Below are positions 53,221 to 64,000 of a stretch of 64,000 nucleotides of DNA, piece by piece. The stretch spans positions 153,024 through 217,023 of the forward strand of contig CACRSC010000052.1 of the NCBI GenBank assembly GCA_902651635.1. The letters are read 5' to 3'. The notes beneath the pieces are model-generated. The model made no database searches and was not told the DNA's origin. It saw only the letters and a list, made by a program, of their open reading frames with translations. The stretch comes from Mastigamoeba balamuthi (Eukaryota; Evosea; Mastigamoebida; Mastigamoebidae). Each line of letters begins with the position of its first letter. The stretch's first letter is position 1. Both the position numbers and the translations under genes were made by a program.

Positions 53221-54973
53221 ATGTCGCTTGAGCAACCGAAAGACCGCACTGAGGACCCCGCAGCCCCTGCACCGGCCCCAGCCGCTGCCCCCGAGGCCCC
53301 GGAGGTCCCCCGCAGCGGCCGGAGCGGCCCCGGAGGCGCCGGCAGCCGCAGGCGACAACGACTGGGCCCTGGAGACGGTCGGCACGCCCGGGGCGCAGCA
53401 GGACGTCGTGGACCTGGTGCTGCCCGTGCGGTGGGGGTCGAGCGGGTTCACGTGGATCTGCCCGGACCTGCCCGAGGTCATCGAGCGGGCTGTCGCCAAG
53501 TACCAGCCCTTCGGCTCGGTCGCTGCCAGGCGCAGGGCCTCGGGCGAGGCCGTCGGCGGCTACATGCTCCTCACAGAGCTCCCCAGCCCCGCCGGCGACG
53601 CCCTCGGCGTCGACTTCGAGTACCTCTTCGTCTTCGCCGTCAAGGTGAGCCCCCGGCACCCTGCAGCCGCTGCAGCTGTAGCTGCACTGCAGCGTCTCTC
53701 TCCTCCCCACCTCTCGCATTTTTGTTTTTCGCTTTCCGTGTTGCTTCTCTCGTTACAAATTTCCGTGCTCTGGGCTCTTCGCTTGCTTCTGCGGCACGCC
53801 CGGCTGTAAGGGAGGAGGGGCGGTTGGGTCTTGCCCCCGGTGCTAGCAGGCCAGATGGAGGCTCCTGGGTGTGGTTTCTTTCTATACTGGCTGCTAAAAA
53901 ACCGGCGATCCGAGAGAACGAGCGCCGAACGCTGCCCCACAGCAGCCCCGCGCAGCTCACCGCATCCAATCGGTCTCCCCCTTGCGGCAACTTCCGCAAT
54001 TGCGGTAGTTTTCCTCGGGTTTGCTGTTTCCAGTATCGATCTTTATTCAACACAGTGTGTTGTGTTCGCTATTTTTCTCGGTTTTTTTTCCCACCGCTTC
54101 TGCCGCGCCTGAGGACGGATTGCTGACTGGACTGGTGGTGTGCAGCCCGAGGCACGTGGCCACCGCGTGGGCGCGGTGCTGCTGGACGAGGGCCGCCGGC
54201 GCATCGCCAGCGCGCTCGGGGGCGCGGAGCCCGCGAAGCCCCGCGTCTGCTGGCTGACGGTCGAGTCGGACAACGTCCGCAGCATGACGCGGTTCCGTGC
54301 GGCCCCGGGCGTCGCCCACGTGCGGTCGCTGACGCCGTTCGTGGGCTGCTTCGCCGTGGCCAGGCAGCACCCGTCGTACGGGCCCATCCGCCCCGACGAG
54401 GTCGACGCCGTCGCCGCACGCATCGCAGCGCAGCGCAGCGCCGCGGGGGCCCTCGACCTCTGCCCCGCCCGCCTCGACCCCGCGACGTACCGCGTGCTCC
54501 GCGGGCCCGACGGCGCGGTGCTGGCGGGCGTGGACGCCACGTCGCGCGTGCACGCGCTGCCGACGCAGTTCAGGAACTGGTGGGACACGCCGTTCCAGCG
54601 GCTCTCGATGGCCCTCGGCTCGGTGCTGCCCATGTACAAGCGCGACGGCAGCTCGTGCGTCATCGCGCTCTGCGCGCCGCTGTGCGAGGCCGGCAGGGAG
54701 GGCGACTGGTGGCGGCTGTGCGAGAGCGTGCAGGCCGAGTTCGACGGCTCGTGCACGATCCTGACGGTCGACCCGACCGACGAGATGCACGCGAGGCTCG
54801 AGGCCCACGCGCGGGCGCACCCGAGGGCCAACGGCGTCTACGGCGAGGTGGCCCGCTCGACGTTCCCCTTTGTCGAGATCTTCAGCTTCGCCATCGACGA
54901 GAACGAGGCCACGGCGGCGTTCCTCGACAAGGCCAAGGCCTCGCCCATCGTCATCCCCTACCACGCGTGGTGA
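53221..54973 (+). CDS. GNAT-type N-acetyltransferase
   Basis: The first supported exon ends at 53644 and the second runs 54146-54973, joined across a 501-nt intron (GTGAGC...GTGCAG). The junction creates FVFAVKPEARGHRVGAVLLDEG, which fits GNAT motif A (V-P--RG-G-G--LL), the acetyl-CoA binding loop, followed by CWLTVESDNVRSM as in motif B. A long C-terminal part (YGPIRPDEVDAVAARI; FRNWWDTPFQRLSMALGSVL; VYGEVARSTFPFVEIF) may be a second GNAT-like fold. The acceptor is unknown. The ATG at 53221 opens a Pro/Ala-rich leader (MSLEQPKDRTEDPAAP) that lies one frame off the conserved part, with a frame change near 53305-53350; no intron phase fits, so the N-terminus is uncertain. Confidence 0.72.
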
Positions 54974-55146
54974 GGGGGCGCCACCAGGCTCTTTTTAACA
55001 AAGCCGCGAAGGTAACAACTGAGGGCCCTGCGTGCATTGCTGGGGCTGTGCTTGGGGGTGGCTCTGAAGTCAGAGCAATAAAGTTCTCTGTTTCTATGCT
55101 GTGTGTTGCCGTGGTCATTGACCTTGTGGACGCCCCGCACATTGGC

Positions 55147-56730
55147 CTACCACAGACCCCAAAAGAGCTGTTCTTGGGGTCTCGGAGTGAACGTGGCAGT
55201 GGTCGGAGCCTCGCGCACGGGCCTCTGTCGTTGGGCCGCCTCCAGCGCCTTGATGCGGATGGCGTTGGCGCGAGCTGCAAAGACACGCCGCTGATCCAGC
55301 ACACACCGTTCCATTCTCCGGGCACGCTCGATCGCCTCAGCGAGAGTCGCGGGGTGACCAATTCGCGTGAGCAACTGGACCGCCTCATCCAGGATGCCGT
55401 CGATGAAGAGCCGCACCGCCACCTCCTCGCAAAACAGCTCTGTGCAGTGCAGCTCGTACCGGCCCCGGAAGTTCGCAGCGTACAGGGTGAGCGTGGTGTA
55501 TTCCGCTTGCACGCATTCCTGCAGCCAGCTGAGGGCGTCGGTCCTCAACGGGTCGAACGGGTTCGGGATGTCCTGAAGGATCTCGGCGACCGTGACCTTG
55601 GCGCTGACGGGGCGCTGTCCGAACGCTGCGGCGCTGCCTTTGCAGTGCGAGCGGAGCACCTGAGTCCCAGCGGTCTCATCGCCGTGCACATGCCGGGCGT
55701 GGGCCCTCTCGGTGAGCACCTCGGTCTCGTCTGCGCTCAGTGCATCGCTCTCCGACGTCGCCGTCTCAGCTGCGCTCGCGTGATGGTGGCCGCCCCTCGG
55801 CGTGGATCCTCTCAGCCGCGCTCTCCTCACGGGCACTTCCGCGTCGCGTGCCTGTGCTCTGCGCTGCCACTTTGCGCTCGCCGTGTGCGCTGCCGTACAC
55901 GGCAGGCTCTTCAGACGTGTGGGCGCCTTTGCCACGTCGTCCTTGCCCTCCGTCGTTGCTCTCGCCGCTCTGCGCTGCAGAACAACACTCGTGGCGTGCA
56001 CTACCGCCCGTGGGCGCTTCCAGCGTGTGGGTTCTGTTTCCGCGTCGCTGCTCTTGTCGTCGTCGTCGTGTACACGCGTCGACCGTACGCACCTGCGGTG
56101 TGCTGTTGCTGCTCCCGTGTCCCAGCCCTCTCGGTCGTCGTCGCCGCTATCATCGTCGTCCTTGTGCACATGCGTCGTTCGTACGCGTTTGTGGTGCGCT
56201 GTCGCTGCTCCTGTGTCCCAGCCTTCTCGGTCGTCGTCGTCATCATCATCGTCGTCGTCGTGCACACACGTCGTTCGTACTCGCCTGCGGTGTGCTGTCG
56301 CTGCTCCAGTGTCCCAGCCCTCTCGGTCGTCGTCGGGCGCGCGCCTCGTCGGCGTCTCCCTCGCCTCGCCAACCGGGCGCTCGCGTCCCAGGCGCCCCGC
56401 TCGCATCGCGCGGGTGCCGCTCCCGGTGCGCTGGCGCTGCTCCCTCGTCGCTGTCGCGCTGGGGCCGCTGCTCGCGCTTCTGCGGCGTTTTTCGCGGCAG
56501 CGAGGGGCTTCGATGACGTCATCTCTTCTGCGCCCGTCAGCGGAGCACTGCTGCGCTGCGTGGTGCTCCGGTGCGACCGCTGGCGCGCAGGCGCCGCAGA
56601 CGGCGTCGAGGGGCTGCGAGAGCGTGTCGGGGAGTGCATCTTCCACGAAGTGCACTGTCCGCGAGGCTCCGGAGGGCCCTCTTACTGCCCTGCGTCTCGC
56701 CTTTCTGTCAGGCCGGGAGTGCGCAAGCAT
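55147..56730 (-). mobile_element. Gag/capsid-like ORF of Ty3-type LTR-element kin
   Basis: A single minus-strand ORF of 527 residues looks whole. Its C-terminal third (LSWLQECVQAEYTTLTLYAA, LFCEEVAVRLFIDGILDEAV, TLAEAIERARRMERCVLDQ) follows the pattern of retrotransposon capsid domains. The N-terminal half is Arg/Asp-rich with a 32-residue internal repeat. No zinc knuckle, protease or polymerase region is adjacent and no terminal repeats were seen, so it may be an isolated remnant or a host-captured gag. Age cannot be judged from one copy. Confidence 0.55.
56077..56336. repeat. 96-bp tandem repeat, 2.7 copies
   Basis: Units start at 56077, 56173 and 56269, exactly 96 bp apart, each with a CGTCG-start, a GTGTCCCAGCC block and a CTCGGTCGTCGTC block. 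On the minus strand each unit encodes a 32-residue repeat (DREGWDTGAATAH plus an Arg-rich and an Asp-rich part) inside the Gag-like ORF. Confidence 0.85.
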
Positions 56731-56939
56731 TCGTTGTTTGTCGGGTGGCGGGGGGGGGTCGGTTGTCTCTGAGTCGAGAGTGGAGAGCACTGACGTCTGC
56801 CGAGGTAAGAACAGAAAAGACTGGATCTTTTTTGATCTCCCCGGATATACTCTAGCTAGATACGAGAATCCCGCTGGGATTCGGAATAGTGTAGTTGGCG
56901 CGCGGGCGATCGGCGCGCGCGCAGCGGACCCGCCAGGAG

Positions 56940-59900
56940 ATGCTCCTCAGCATGAGCAGCGAGGAGGACACCGTCTTCGTGTACGCCAGCGACGACGAAG
57001 ACGCGCGGCCCTCGAAGCCCGCGAACGTGCTGCAGCGCGGCCTCTTCGCCCCCTCGACGCCCACGCGGCCAAACAGGTACGCGCGGCAAACGCCTCCCCC
57101 CGATATCCGCGCCAAATCCAGATATCGCCGCACAAATATCCCGCTCTGGATATTCCGCGGACAAATCTTCGGGAATTCTGACCAGCCCTGTGCCGTAGGG
57201 CGATAACGATCAAAATCGACGTTCCCACCAAGTCGCCACCACCGGCCAAGGTCAGTCTGCTGCCGCGCCCCCTCGGTTGTCGCCGCATATCCGGTTTTCA
57301 ATTGATTTCGCCGCTTTTGTTTCCCGCGAGAACCTCTCGTCCTCCGCTGAGCCCCACAGTCCCTGCAGGCGGCGCCCGCGAGGGCCCCAGGGGCCGCTGC
57401 CAAGGCAGGGGCCGCACCTCCAGCAGCCGCACAGCGGGCGCGGTACGACAAGCCGCCCAGCAAGCCGCTGCCTTCGCCGCGGGCGCCCGGGCTGTCGCCC
57501 CGCGGGGCCCCGGGAGGCCTCGCCAACCTGCGGCTCGCAGCGGACCCCTCGGCGTCGCTGGCGAGCTCGGGCGGGTCGACGGACCGCAACCCGCTGCTGG
57601 ACTCTTCGGCGGCGCTGGAGGGGTCGCTGGGGAGCCCCAGCAGGCTGCTCTCGCCCGCGGACGCGCGGCAGTCGCCCCACAGGGCCCTCGCGCAGGCCCA
57701 GCAGCAGCGCGACACCCTCAGGCCCCGCGAGGAGCCCCCCAAGCAGGCGGCCCCGCAGCAGAAGCAACAGCAGCAGCAGCAGCAGCAGGAGGCGCCGGCA
57801 AAGCCCGTGAACATCGCGGCGCTGCTCAAGACGGCGGACTTTGGGGGCTTCGGGGGCTTCTCGACGTCGATGGCGCCGAGCACTGCGCCCACGTCGGCCA
57901 AGTCGGCCAAGACGCCCGCCCCCAAGCAGCAGCAGCAGCCGGGCAAGAAGGGCAAGATCGCCAAGGCGAGGACACCGTCGCCTGAGCCGTCGCCTGAGCT
58001 CGAGGAGGCGCAGAGCCCCGTGCTGCTGTCGGGGTCGTCGGGAGGGTCGCTGGTGGGCAGTGCCACGAGCGGCGGGGCAGAAGAGGAGGTCGCGGACGAG
58101 GTGGAGGACGAGGTCGTCGAGGACGAGGTGGAGGAGGAGGTGGAGGGGGGCGACAACGAGTACGACGAGGACTTTGAGGAGGAGACGCCCCGAGTGGCGC
58201 AGAGCAAGCAGAAGCCGCAGCAGCAGACGCCCGCCAAGGCCCCCGCCAAGGCCGAGCCATCGGAGGAGAGCGAGGAGGAGGAGGGCGAAGAGGAGGTCGT
58301 GGAGGAGGAGTCAGTGGAGGAGGAGGTTGTCGACGAGGAGGTAGACGAGCCCGTCAAACCAGCCGCGGCAGTCAAGACAAACAAAACAGAAGAGGTCGAG
58401 GAAAGCGAGGAAGAAGATGAGGAAGAGGAAGAGGTTGAAGAGGAATCCGAGGAAACAGAACAAGAGGACGAGGGCGAGGAGGACGAGGAGGGCGAAGAAG
58501 ACGAGGACGAAGAAACAGAAGAAGAGGAGGAGGAGGAAGAGGAAGGCGTTGAGGCCGCCGAGGAAGAGGAAGAAGAGGAAGAAGAGGAGGAGGAGGAGGA
58601 AGAGGGAGAAGAGGGGGCCACTGCTGAGGCGGAGGCAACCGAAGAAGAGGGGAGCGAGGAAGAGGAAGAAGGAGAGGAGGAAGAAGAAGAGGGCGAGGAC
58701 GAGGAAGCAGTTGAGGAGGAGGACGAGGGAGCCGACAAAGAGGAGGAAGGCGAGCAACTGTCGTCAAAGGGAACTGCGGGCGGGTCCAACTCACACGATG
58801 AGACGATCGATGGAAGCGGCGACAAAGAAGCAAAGGGCACAGGCAGTGCGAGCAAGCCATCCGAGCCGAATGGCGACCACGAAGGTTCAGCGGGCACAGA
58901 AGGCGATGCAGTCGCTGGCAGCAGTGGAGCAGGCGCACCCCCGGAGATCGAGAGCGGCAGCGGGACCGCTGGCAAACAGAGCCCGACACTTGGCCACAGG
59001 CCGGACGAACCAGCGCAGTCCGCGAGCGAGACAGGCGGAGCGTCCTTCGAGAGGAGCTCACCAGAGGGCCACGAGGACGAGGTCGCTGCCTCAGGGGCCT
59101 TACTATCGCCCGCGATCGACCACCTCGCTGAGGCTGCGCCGTGGCAACCTCGAGAGCACGCAGCAGCAGCCGCCATGGCAGCCCCGGAGCCAGTGGCCGA
59201 CCCCAGAAGATCCGTGTCTAGCCCTGTAATACCCGTGGCGGAGTCCGTGCGCCCGACGCAGCCGCCTGGTCAGGCAGAGCTGGCGATGCCCTTGGGCGCC
59301 AGAGAGAGAACTCCGACGAAGCTGCTCAGAGTGGACTCGCCGATGCGAGCCATGTCCACCCATCTCGAGCTGCAGAACTCGATCGAGGACCAGTCGCAGA
59401 GCGCCACCGCCAGACAGACCGCACCCCAGAGCAATCGATACGCTGTGCCTCCGGCCGAGGCAGAGCGCCAGGAACTCCACCGGCACTCGCACGCACAGCG
59501 CAGCAGCCACGAGGCGGGGGAGGTCGAGAGCGGCAGGAGTGGCGCCGGGGACCAGCAGAGGCACCACAGCGGCAGCCACAGGCACTCGGACGAGCGGCAT
59601 CACAAACACCACAGCAGAGAGTACGAGCACGCCGTGCGCGTGGAGGACGACTACGACGACGACGACGGCCGCAGGCACCACAGGACACACGCGAGAGCGC
59701 CGGCACCGCACGAGCACGAGCGCCCGGACGGGCACGCGGGCCACAGGCACGCGGAGCACAGGAGGCAGCGCTCGCGGTCGACGTCGCCGTCGTCGATCGA
59801 TATCGGGCTGTCGTCCTCGGGGTCGGCGAGCGAGCGCAAGCACGCGAGGCACAGGCGCCCGCGGAGGCACAGGCACGCAGAGTACACGAGCAGCTCGGCG

Positions 59901-60812
59901 AGCAGCAGCAGCGACGAGGCGATCGAGCTGGTCGCCCGGCAGCTCAAGCGGATCGTCAGGCACTACAAAGAGAAGAAGAGGCGCCCGCGCAGGGACCGCT
60001 CGGCAGACGAGATGCCCCGCGCGCAGCAGCCGCAGCCGCAGCCCCTGCCGCCCCTGCAGCAGCAGTACTTCCAATCGACGCCGCAGCAGCCGGGGATGTG
60101 CGAGCGGTGCGCTGCTCTGTACGGCGCGAGGAGGCCCGTCCCCCAGCAGTGCGCGTACTGCACGTGCCCCCACCACGACGCGCCCCTCGCGCAGCAGCAG
60201 CAGCAGTTCTCCCTCTCGCAGATGAGCCTGCCGCCCCAGCAGATGCAGGCGCCCCCGCCGCAGCAGCAGTACGCGTACGACGCGATGCTGCGGCCCGCGC
60301 CCGCGATGACTGCGCAGTTCCCCGCGCAGTTCAGCGCCCCGCCGTCGCTGACGCAGACGCAGCAGCAGACGGCGCCCGCGGGGCAGCTGGGGTCGCTGGC
60401 GGCCACGACGACGAGGGAGCTCGTGCAGGCGCTGGCGGCCAAGGAGATGTACCAGCGGCAGCTGCAGATTGTGCAGAGCATCGCGAGGCTCAGCGACATC
60501 GTGCGGCAGAACCGCGCAGACGCCGCGGCGCCTCTCGCACAGACGTCCCCGGGGATGCGGTCATCTCCGCGGGGAGCGTGGGCAGCGACCGGCAGCGGCA
60601 CTGGCAAGCGAGCCAGAGGCGCTGCGAGCCAGAGGTTCTCGTACACGTCGATCGACGACATTCTGCGCGCCAAGGAGCTCCGGGAGCGCGAGTGGGCAGA
60701 GCTCGAGCAGCGGGAGAGGAACCGCAGACGAGAACACGGCTCGGGCAGGTCTGTCTCACGGGCCTCGAGGTCAAGTCGTTCAAGCGAGTCGTACGACGGA
60801 TACTCGTCGTAG
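56940..60812 (+). CDS. 1,210-residue low-complexity acidic protein with a CxxC pair, function unknown
   Basis: Exons 56940-57076, 57199-57250 and 57369-60812 join in frame. Order: N-terminus MSSEEDTVFVYASDDEDARP, Ala/Pro-rich part, a Gln run (about 57765-57788), KPVNIAALLKTADFGGFGGF, then about 230 residues dominated by Glu (58080-58755), a Ser/Gly/Pro-rich part, an Arg/His-rich part (59480-59900), a Gln/Pro-rich part with a possible zinc site CERCAALYGARRPVPQQCAY followed by CxC (about 60095-60180), and a C-terminal helix (ELREREWAELEQRERNRRRE) ending in Ser/Arg. The Glu run with basic His/Arg region suggests a nuclear or RNA-associated scaffold, which is inference. The first two introns use GTACGC and GTCAGT. 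The antisense Ser-rich frame is a shadow. Confidence 0.8.
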
Positions 60813-60971
60813 ATAGGCAATGAGATGAGCAGCTGTTGAATCAACGGGCTGTTGCCGACAGTAAGGCAGTTGAGAAGGGAGCAGGCCACATTCGGCGCGC
60901 TCATGTTGGGGCAACTTCGTTGCATGAGACGGTTTTCCGCAACAAGGACAATGTGTGCAATGCGGAGGCGT

Positions 60972-62237
60972 TCAACTCTGTTGCATCTCAGCCTTGCCGC
61001 TCTCAGCTGCCGGGGCGTGGCTCCGAGTACGGGGGGCAGCTGAGTAGTCTCCCTTGAGGCGCGTGACCTCCTCTTTGAGGGACTGGACTGTTGCCTGGAG
61101 GCTGCTGATGCAGTCTGTCAGCGCAACCGCCTTTGGCAGGAACTTGACCAGTGCGCATTTCTTCTCGTGGTCTTCAAGGCGGCTCGTGTTCCCATTCCAC
61201 GGGCACCCAATGGACTCAGCAGAGCACGCAACGACAGGGTCCGCACATTCCTGTAAAACCGCGAGAGAGAGAGAGAGAGAGAGAAAGCCAGTTGAGGGTG
61301 AGAGGCGAGTATCTATTAGGGCGCACTGCGCGATGCTGCTCAAGATAGGCCTTGAGCGTGAACTCCCCATTGCACCCACGGCAGACAACCTATGAGAATC
61401 ACACAAAATACGTGAGAGCTATTGGCGCCAGCGAGGGATGCCGCACCATGGCGTCGTCCACCTTGTTCTGGACAAAGCGCGGCACCTCCCAGGGATTATA
61501 GAGCGGCAGTCTGCACAGAGGGCATTTCAGGTTCATCTTGTTGAGCTCGGCGTAGCAGCCCCTGCAAAACATGTTCTTGCAGTCGCCGTGCATCACGGGG
61601 TCCAGCTGCAGGAAGGACAGTTAGTGCGGCCCAGAGGGGTCACCTGACTTGGTGGCGCACGAGAATGTCCAGGCAGACGCTGCACTTGAGGTCCTCTGCC
61701 AAGTCGTCTGCTGGCAGGAAGCCCGGGAGCTGCTTCAAGGACACCGTCATGGTCACCTTGTCGCCGATGACGATCTTGGAAAGCGGACCGAATTTCAACC
61801 CCCACTCGTTCTGAGCAGCGGTGAACGTGACCGGGGCACCTGCAGGGGAGGCGCTGGTTGTCAGATGCGCCGAAATGGACTAAGGACTTTGCCACTACAC
61901 CCTTCACAAGGGGCTCTGGGTCGGTGGTCTTGACGTCGATGGTGAAGAAGATCTCGAGCTTCCACGAGCAGCCGTGGCCCAGCTGCGTGTCGTTGGAGAT
62001 CTTCACGTTGACGGACAGCTCGTCGGACGTAAGTGAGGGCGCCACCTTCACCCTCCTGCGGCCCGGGAGGAGGCGTATCAGAAGGCTGCGCTGCACCGTC
62101 TGTGCGTACCACTGGAACTCCCCTCCGAAAGACTTGGGTGCACTGAGGATCTTGTCATCGTACTTACGGCTGCTGAAAGGCTGGACGACAAACTCCATAC
62201 AGTCCAGCGTCTCGCTCTCAGAGGACACAGAGCTCAT
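60972..62237 (-). CDS. RING / TRAF-type zinc finger protein (probable E3 ubiquitin ligase)
   Basis: Exons 62237-61901, 61839-61649, 61605-61447, 61389-61327 and 61250-60972 add in frame to 342 residues. An N-terminal beta-rich domain (YDDKILSAPKSFGGEFQWYA; CSWKLEIFFTIDVKTTD; PVTFTAAQNEWGLKF) is followed by a RING (CSVCLDI ... GDCKNMFCRGC ... CPLC), then a TRAF-type zinc finger (VVCRGCNGEFTLKAYLEQH; CSAESIGCPWNG; HEKKC) and a coiled coil (ISSLQATVQSLKEEVTRLKG). This is the layout of TRAF-like ligases. In the RING the usual CxH reads CKN, so the His ligand is replaced by Asn. Intron 4 contains a (GA)n tract at about 61262-61284. Substrate unknown. Confidence 0.88.
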
Positions 62238-63264
62238 TTGCACCTTCGCCTCGTCGCGTCTGCACACCTTTCTATTTTTGCCCTAACCCCAAGGAATCAA
62301 TTGCAAGGTTTCTGAGGATATCAGTCCTATATCTCAACTTCAGAGGAAAACCCGCTTCTGTGATTCTCAGAACGCGCACTCGGCTCTGATACACCCCTCT
62401 CCAGAGGCTGTCCAGCTTGCTGCGCTGCCGATCATTGTGTACCACTGAGCACTGAAGAAAGATGCCCTGCCACTGAGGGTGATCAGGAGACCTTTCATAG
62501 CCACCGCTTGGCTCGTCCTCTCCTTGCTTGCAGATGCGCTCGCTAGTGAAGGAAAGAGGGAGGGAGAGCGGGAGGGCAAGCGGACAGCCAGGCCAGGTCC
62601 TCCAAAGCGAGTGCCTTTGTTCACGGGTTGAATCCACTCCCAAACTACATCAGTCGTGTTCACACATGCAGGGCCACCTCGCATGAGCCCGGCCATGCTG
62701 GGTTTCGCTCTATTGTGCAACGAACTAACATGCACGAGTACGAGTTCCGATCCATCGGGATACGTGTTACTGCCGAGCCCTGGCCCTGCATCGCGAGGAC
62801 CTCTGCTGAACGCGAGCAACATGCGACTCCCGCTCAGCCACCGCCCGCTGCCTCGGTGCAAAGCGCGGTGGCCCAGTGAGCGCGGCGCACAATCGAGGGC
62901 TTCGGTAATCGTTAGGCGAACAGATTACACGGCCCTCGCAAACGCATTTGTCCACCGCATCTTTCGCGTCCACTATGGACTGCCAGCGGGTCTTGGCCGA
63001 TCCCAATGCAAGGAGGGCCTAGAGAGTGTAGGTACCACAGTCGTGGGTGGCTGTTGTCCAACGCATCCGCCCTCGTATCTGCGATGCTTGGCGGTTTTTC
63101 CGTCCACAAGTGAGAGACCCGTTCAGAGAACGGCTGACACGGGGTCCCTTTTCCGCAGTGGCGTCAGCAGGGGAACCGTTTTTATAGCCGGCACCGGGGC
63201 GTATCTCAGGCACCAGAGTTTTGTTCGCAAAGAGGAAGCATTCACCGCACGGACCCCACCAACA
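62238..63264. other. intergenic stretch
   Basis: About 1 kb between divergent genes. Short ORFs lack recognisable motifs and no tRNA fold was found. Both promoters must lie here. Confidence 0.5.
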
Positions 63265-64000
63265 ATGAGCCGCCCCCCGGGCCTGCTCCCGCTCCTGGCG
63301 CTGCTCGCCACACTGGCGCACTCGTTTCCGGCAGGTCCGCAACCCGCCAACCCCCGCTTTTCGCCAGCGCATTCCACGCATCTCGGGGCACAATAACCCC
63401 GGAGCTCCAATTTGGCCGTCGGCTAACACGTCGCCCGCGGGACTCTGCGGGGGCACCAGACGTGTGGAGGGCCAGCACGCACGACCGCGTGTGGGTCGAC
63501 GGCCGCCTCGTGGACTTTGGCGGCGCGTCGTCGCCGTCGGACGGCCGGTACGCCCGTGTGGACGTCTCCCCGGGGGTTCTGGTTGCCTGGACGGCGTCGC
63601 GCAACGTCGCCACCGACGAGACGGGCCGCCCGCTGGTCCCCTTCGGCACTGTGGTCCACGCCAACGGTGCGCCCGCCGCACCCGCCGTGCTGTGCTTCTG
63701 TTCCGTTGGGAATAGGGGAATTTGGGCTTCTGCATAATTCGACTTCCATCCGTGTTTGCTCAGAATAGCTCCGTTTCTGACCGGTCTCAACCGCTCTCTG
63801 TGGCTACTCTGGCCTTATGGTGCCGCCCGTGGTCCTGGCAGGCATTTTGTACGACGGGTGTCTCGGTGAGTGCACCGACTCGGTGCCGCCGGACGGCTGG
63901 TATCTCCCGTCGTTCCCCGACCGCTCCTCGTCGTTCGCCCGCAGCCCCGACGGCTGGTGCGGCCAGAACGCCTCGCGTCCGCACGGCAACCACCACCGCC
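63265..64000 (+). CDS. secreted protein, N-terminal part (runs off the window)
   Basis: Exons 63265-63334, 63460-63666 and 63842 to the window edge join in frame. Exon 1 is a signal peptide (MSRPPGLLPLLALLATLAHS). Exon 2 is beta-rich (VWRASTHDRVWVDGRLVDFG; RYARVDVSPGVLVAWTASRN), exon 3 contains GILYDGCLGECTDSVPPDGW and several Cys and Trp-Cys pairs. Donors are GTCCGC and GTGCGC. The family is not recognised from this part; a cysteine-rich extracellular protein is likely. Confidence 0.7.

Noticed and set aside
55580-57181. Plus-strand frames of several hundred codons rich in Ser, Cys and Val
   Set aside because: They lie antisense to the Gag-like ORF and carry its tandem repeat as mirror composition; no start context or domain supports them.
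56852-59176. A 774-codon minus-strand frame rich in Ser
   Set aside because: It is the antisense shadow of the Glu-rich part of the plus-strand acidic protein; GAG/GAA repeats read as CTC/TTC and TCC on the other strand.

Overview
This 64 kb window is nuclear DNA of a GC-rich, intron-bearing, amoeba-like protist. Genes sit close together on both strands and most are split by short introns, typically 46-250 nt. About fifty intron boundaries can be read from preserved frames and paralogue comparison. The gene set is eukaryotic: F-box, U-box and RING-TRAF ubiquitin proteins, a RasGEF, a dynamin-like GTPase, a P-type cation ATPase, two MATE transporters, a beta-carbonic anhydrase and a tRNA-Asn. 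Many RasGEF, dynamin and SAM/U-box proteins together with GC-rich coding sequence suggest Amoebozoa, perhaps an archamoebid such as Mastigamoeba. That placement is inference, because no rRNA or organelle marker is present.

Layout. 0-5 kb: partial F-box gene, a small myristoylation-type protein, a coiled-coil/SAM/SAM/U-box gene, a four-helix membrane protein, tRNA-Asn. 5-12 kb: MATE transporter 1 and the P-type ATPase. 12-16.7 kb: a 2,338-bp segment present twice, identical, with a single N between the copies (probably an assembly artefact); it carries the end of the ATPase and one member of a new membrane-protein family. 16.7-22.7 kb: gene-poor, with a pogo-like transposase relic, a minisatellite, a GPI-anchor-type gene and a small secreted protein with an inverted decayed paralogue. 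22.7-33 kb: MATE 2, convergent carbonic anhydrase, a 1,490-residue RasGEF, a SAP-domain gene. 33-45.4 kb: an accessory island with a cyclase relic, Crinkler-type modular genes (header + P-loop NTPase + nuclease; header + kinase; and a scrambled relic), hAT and Harbinger relics and a Ty3-type fossil. 45.4-64 kb: dynamin-like gene, two more members of the membrane family, a two-TM protein, a GNAT acetyltransferase, a Gag-like ORF, a very acidic 1,210-residue protein, a RING-TRAF ligase and the start of a secreted protein.

Two groups stand out. First, Crinkler-type genes: two nearly identical N-terminal header exons are joined to unrelated catalytic modules (NTPase/nuclease and protein kinase), and the similarity runs through the header exon into intron 1 and then stops, as expected for exon shuffling. 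Second, a family of type I membrane proteins at three distinct loci with the same three-exon structure, a conserved ectodomain and a Gly/Asp/Cys-rich cytosolic tail, which I do not recognise from any described family.

Splicing is unusual: the 5' splice sites favour GTGCGC or GTACGC, and several introns appear to start with GC. Several host genes also change frame at short G or C runs without a plausible intron, so either the assembly has indel errors or these genes are decaying.
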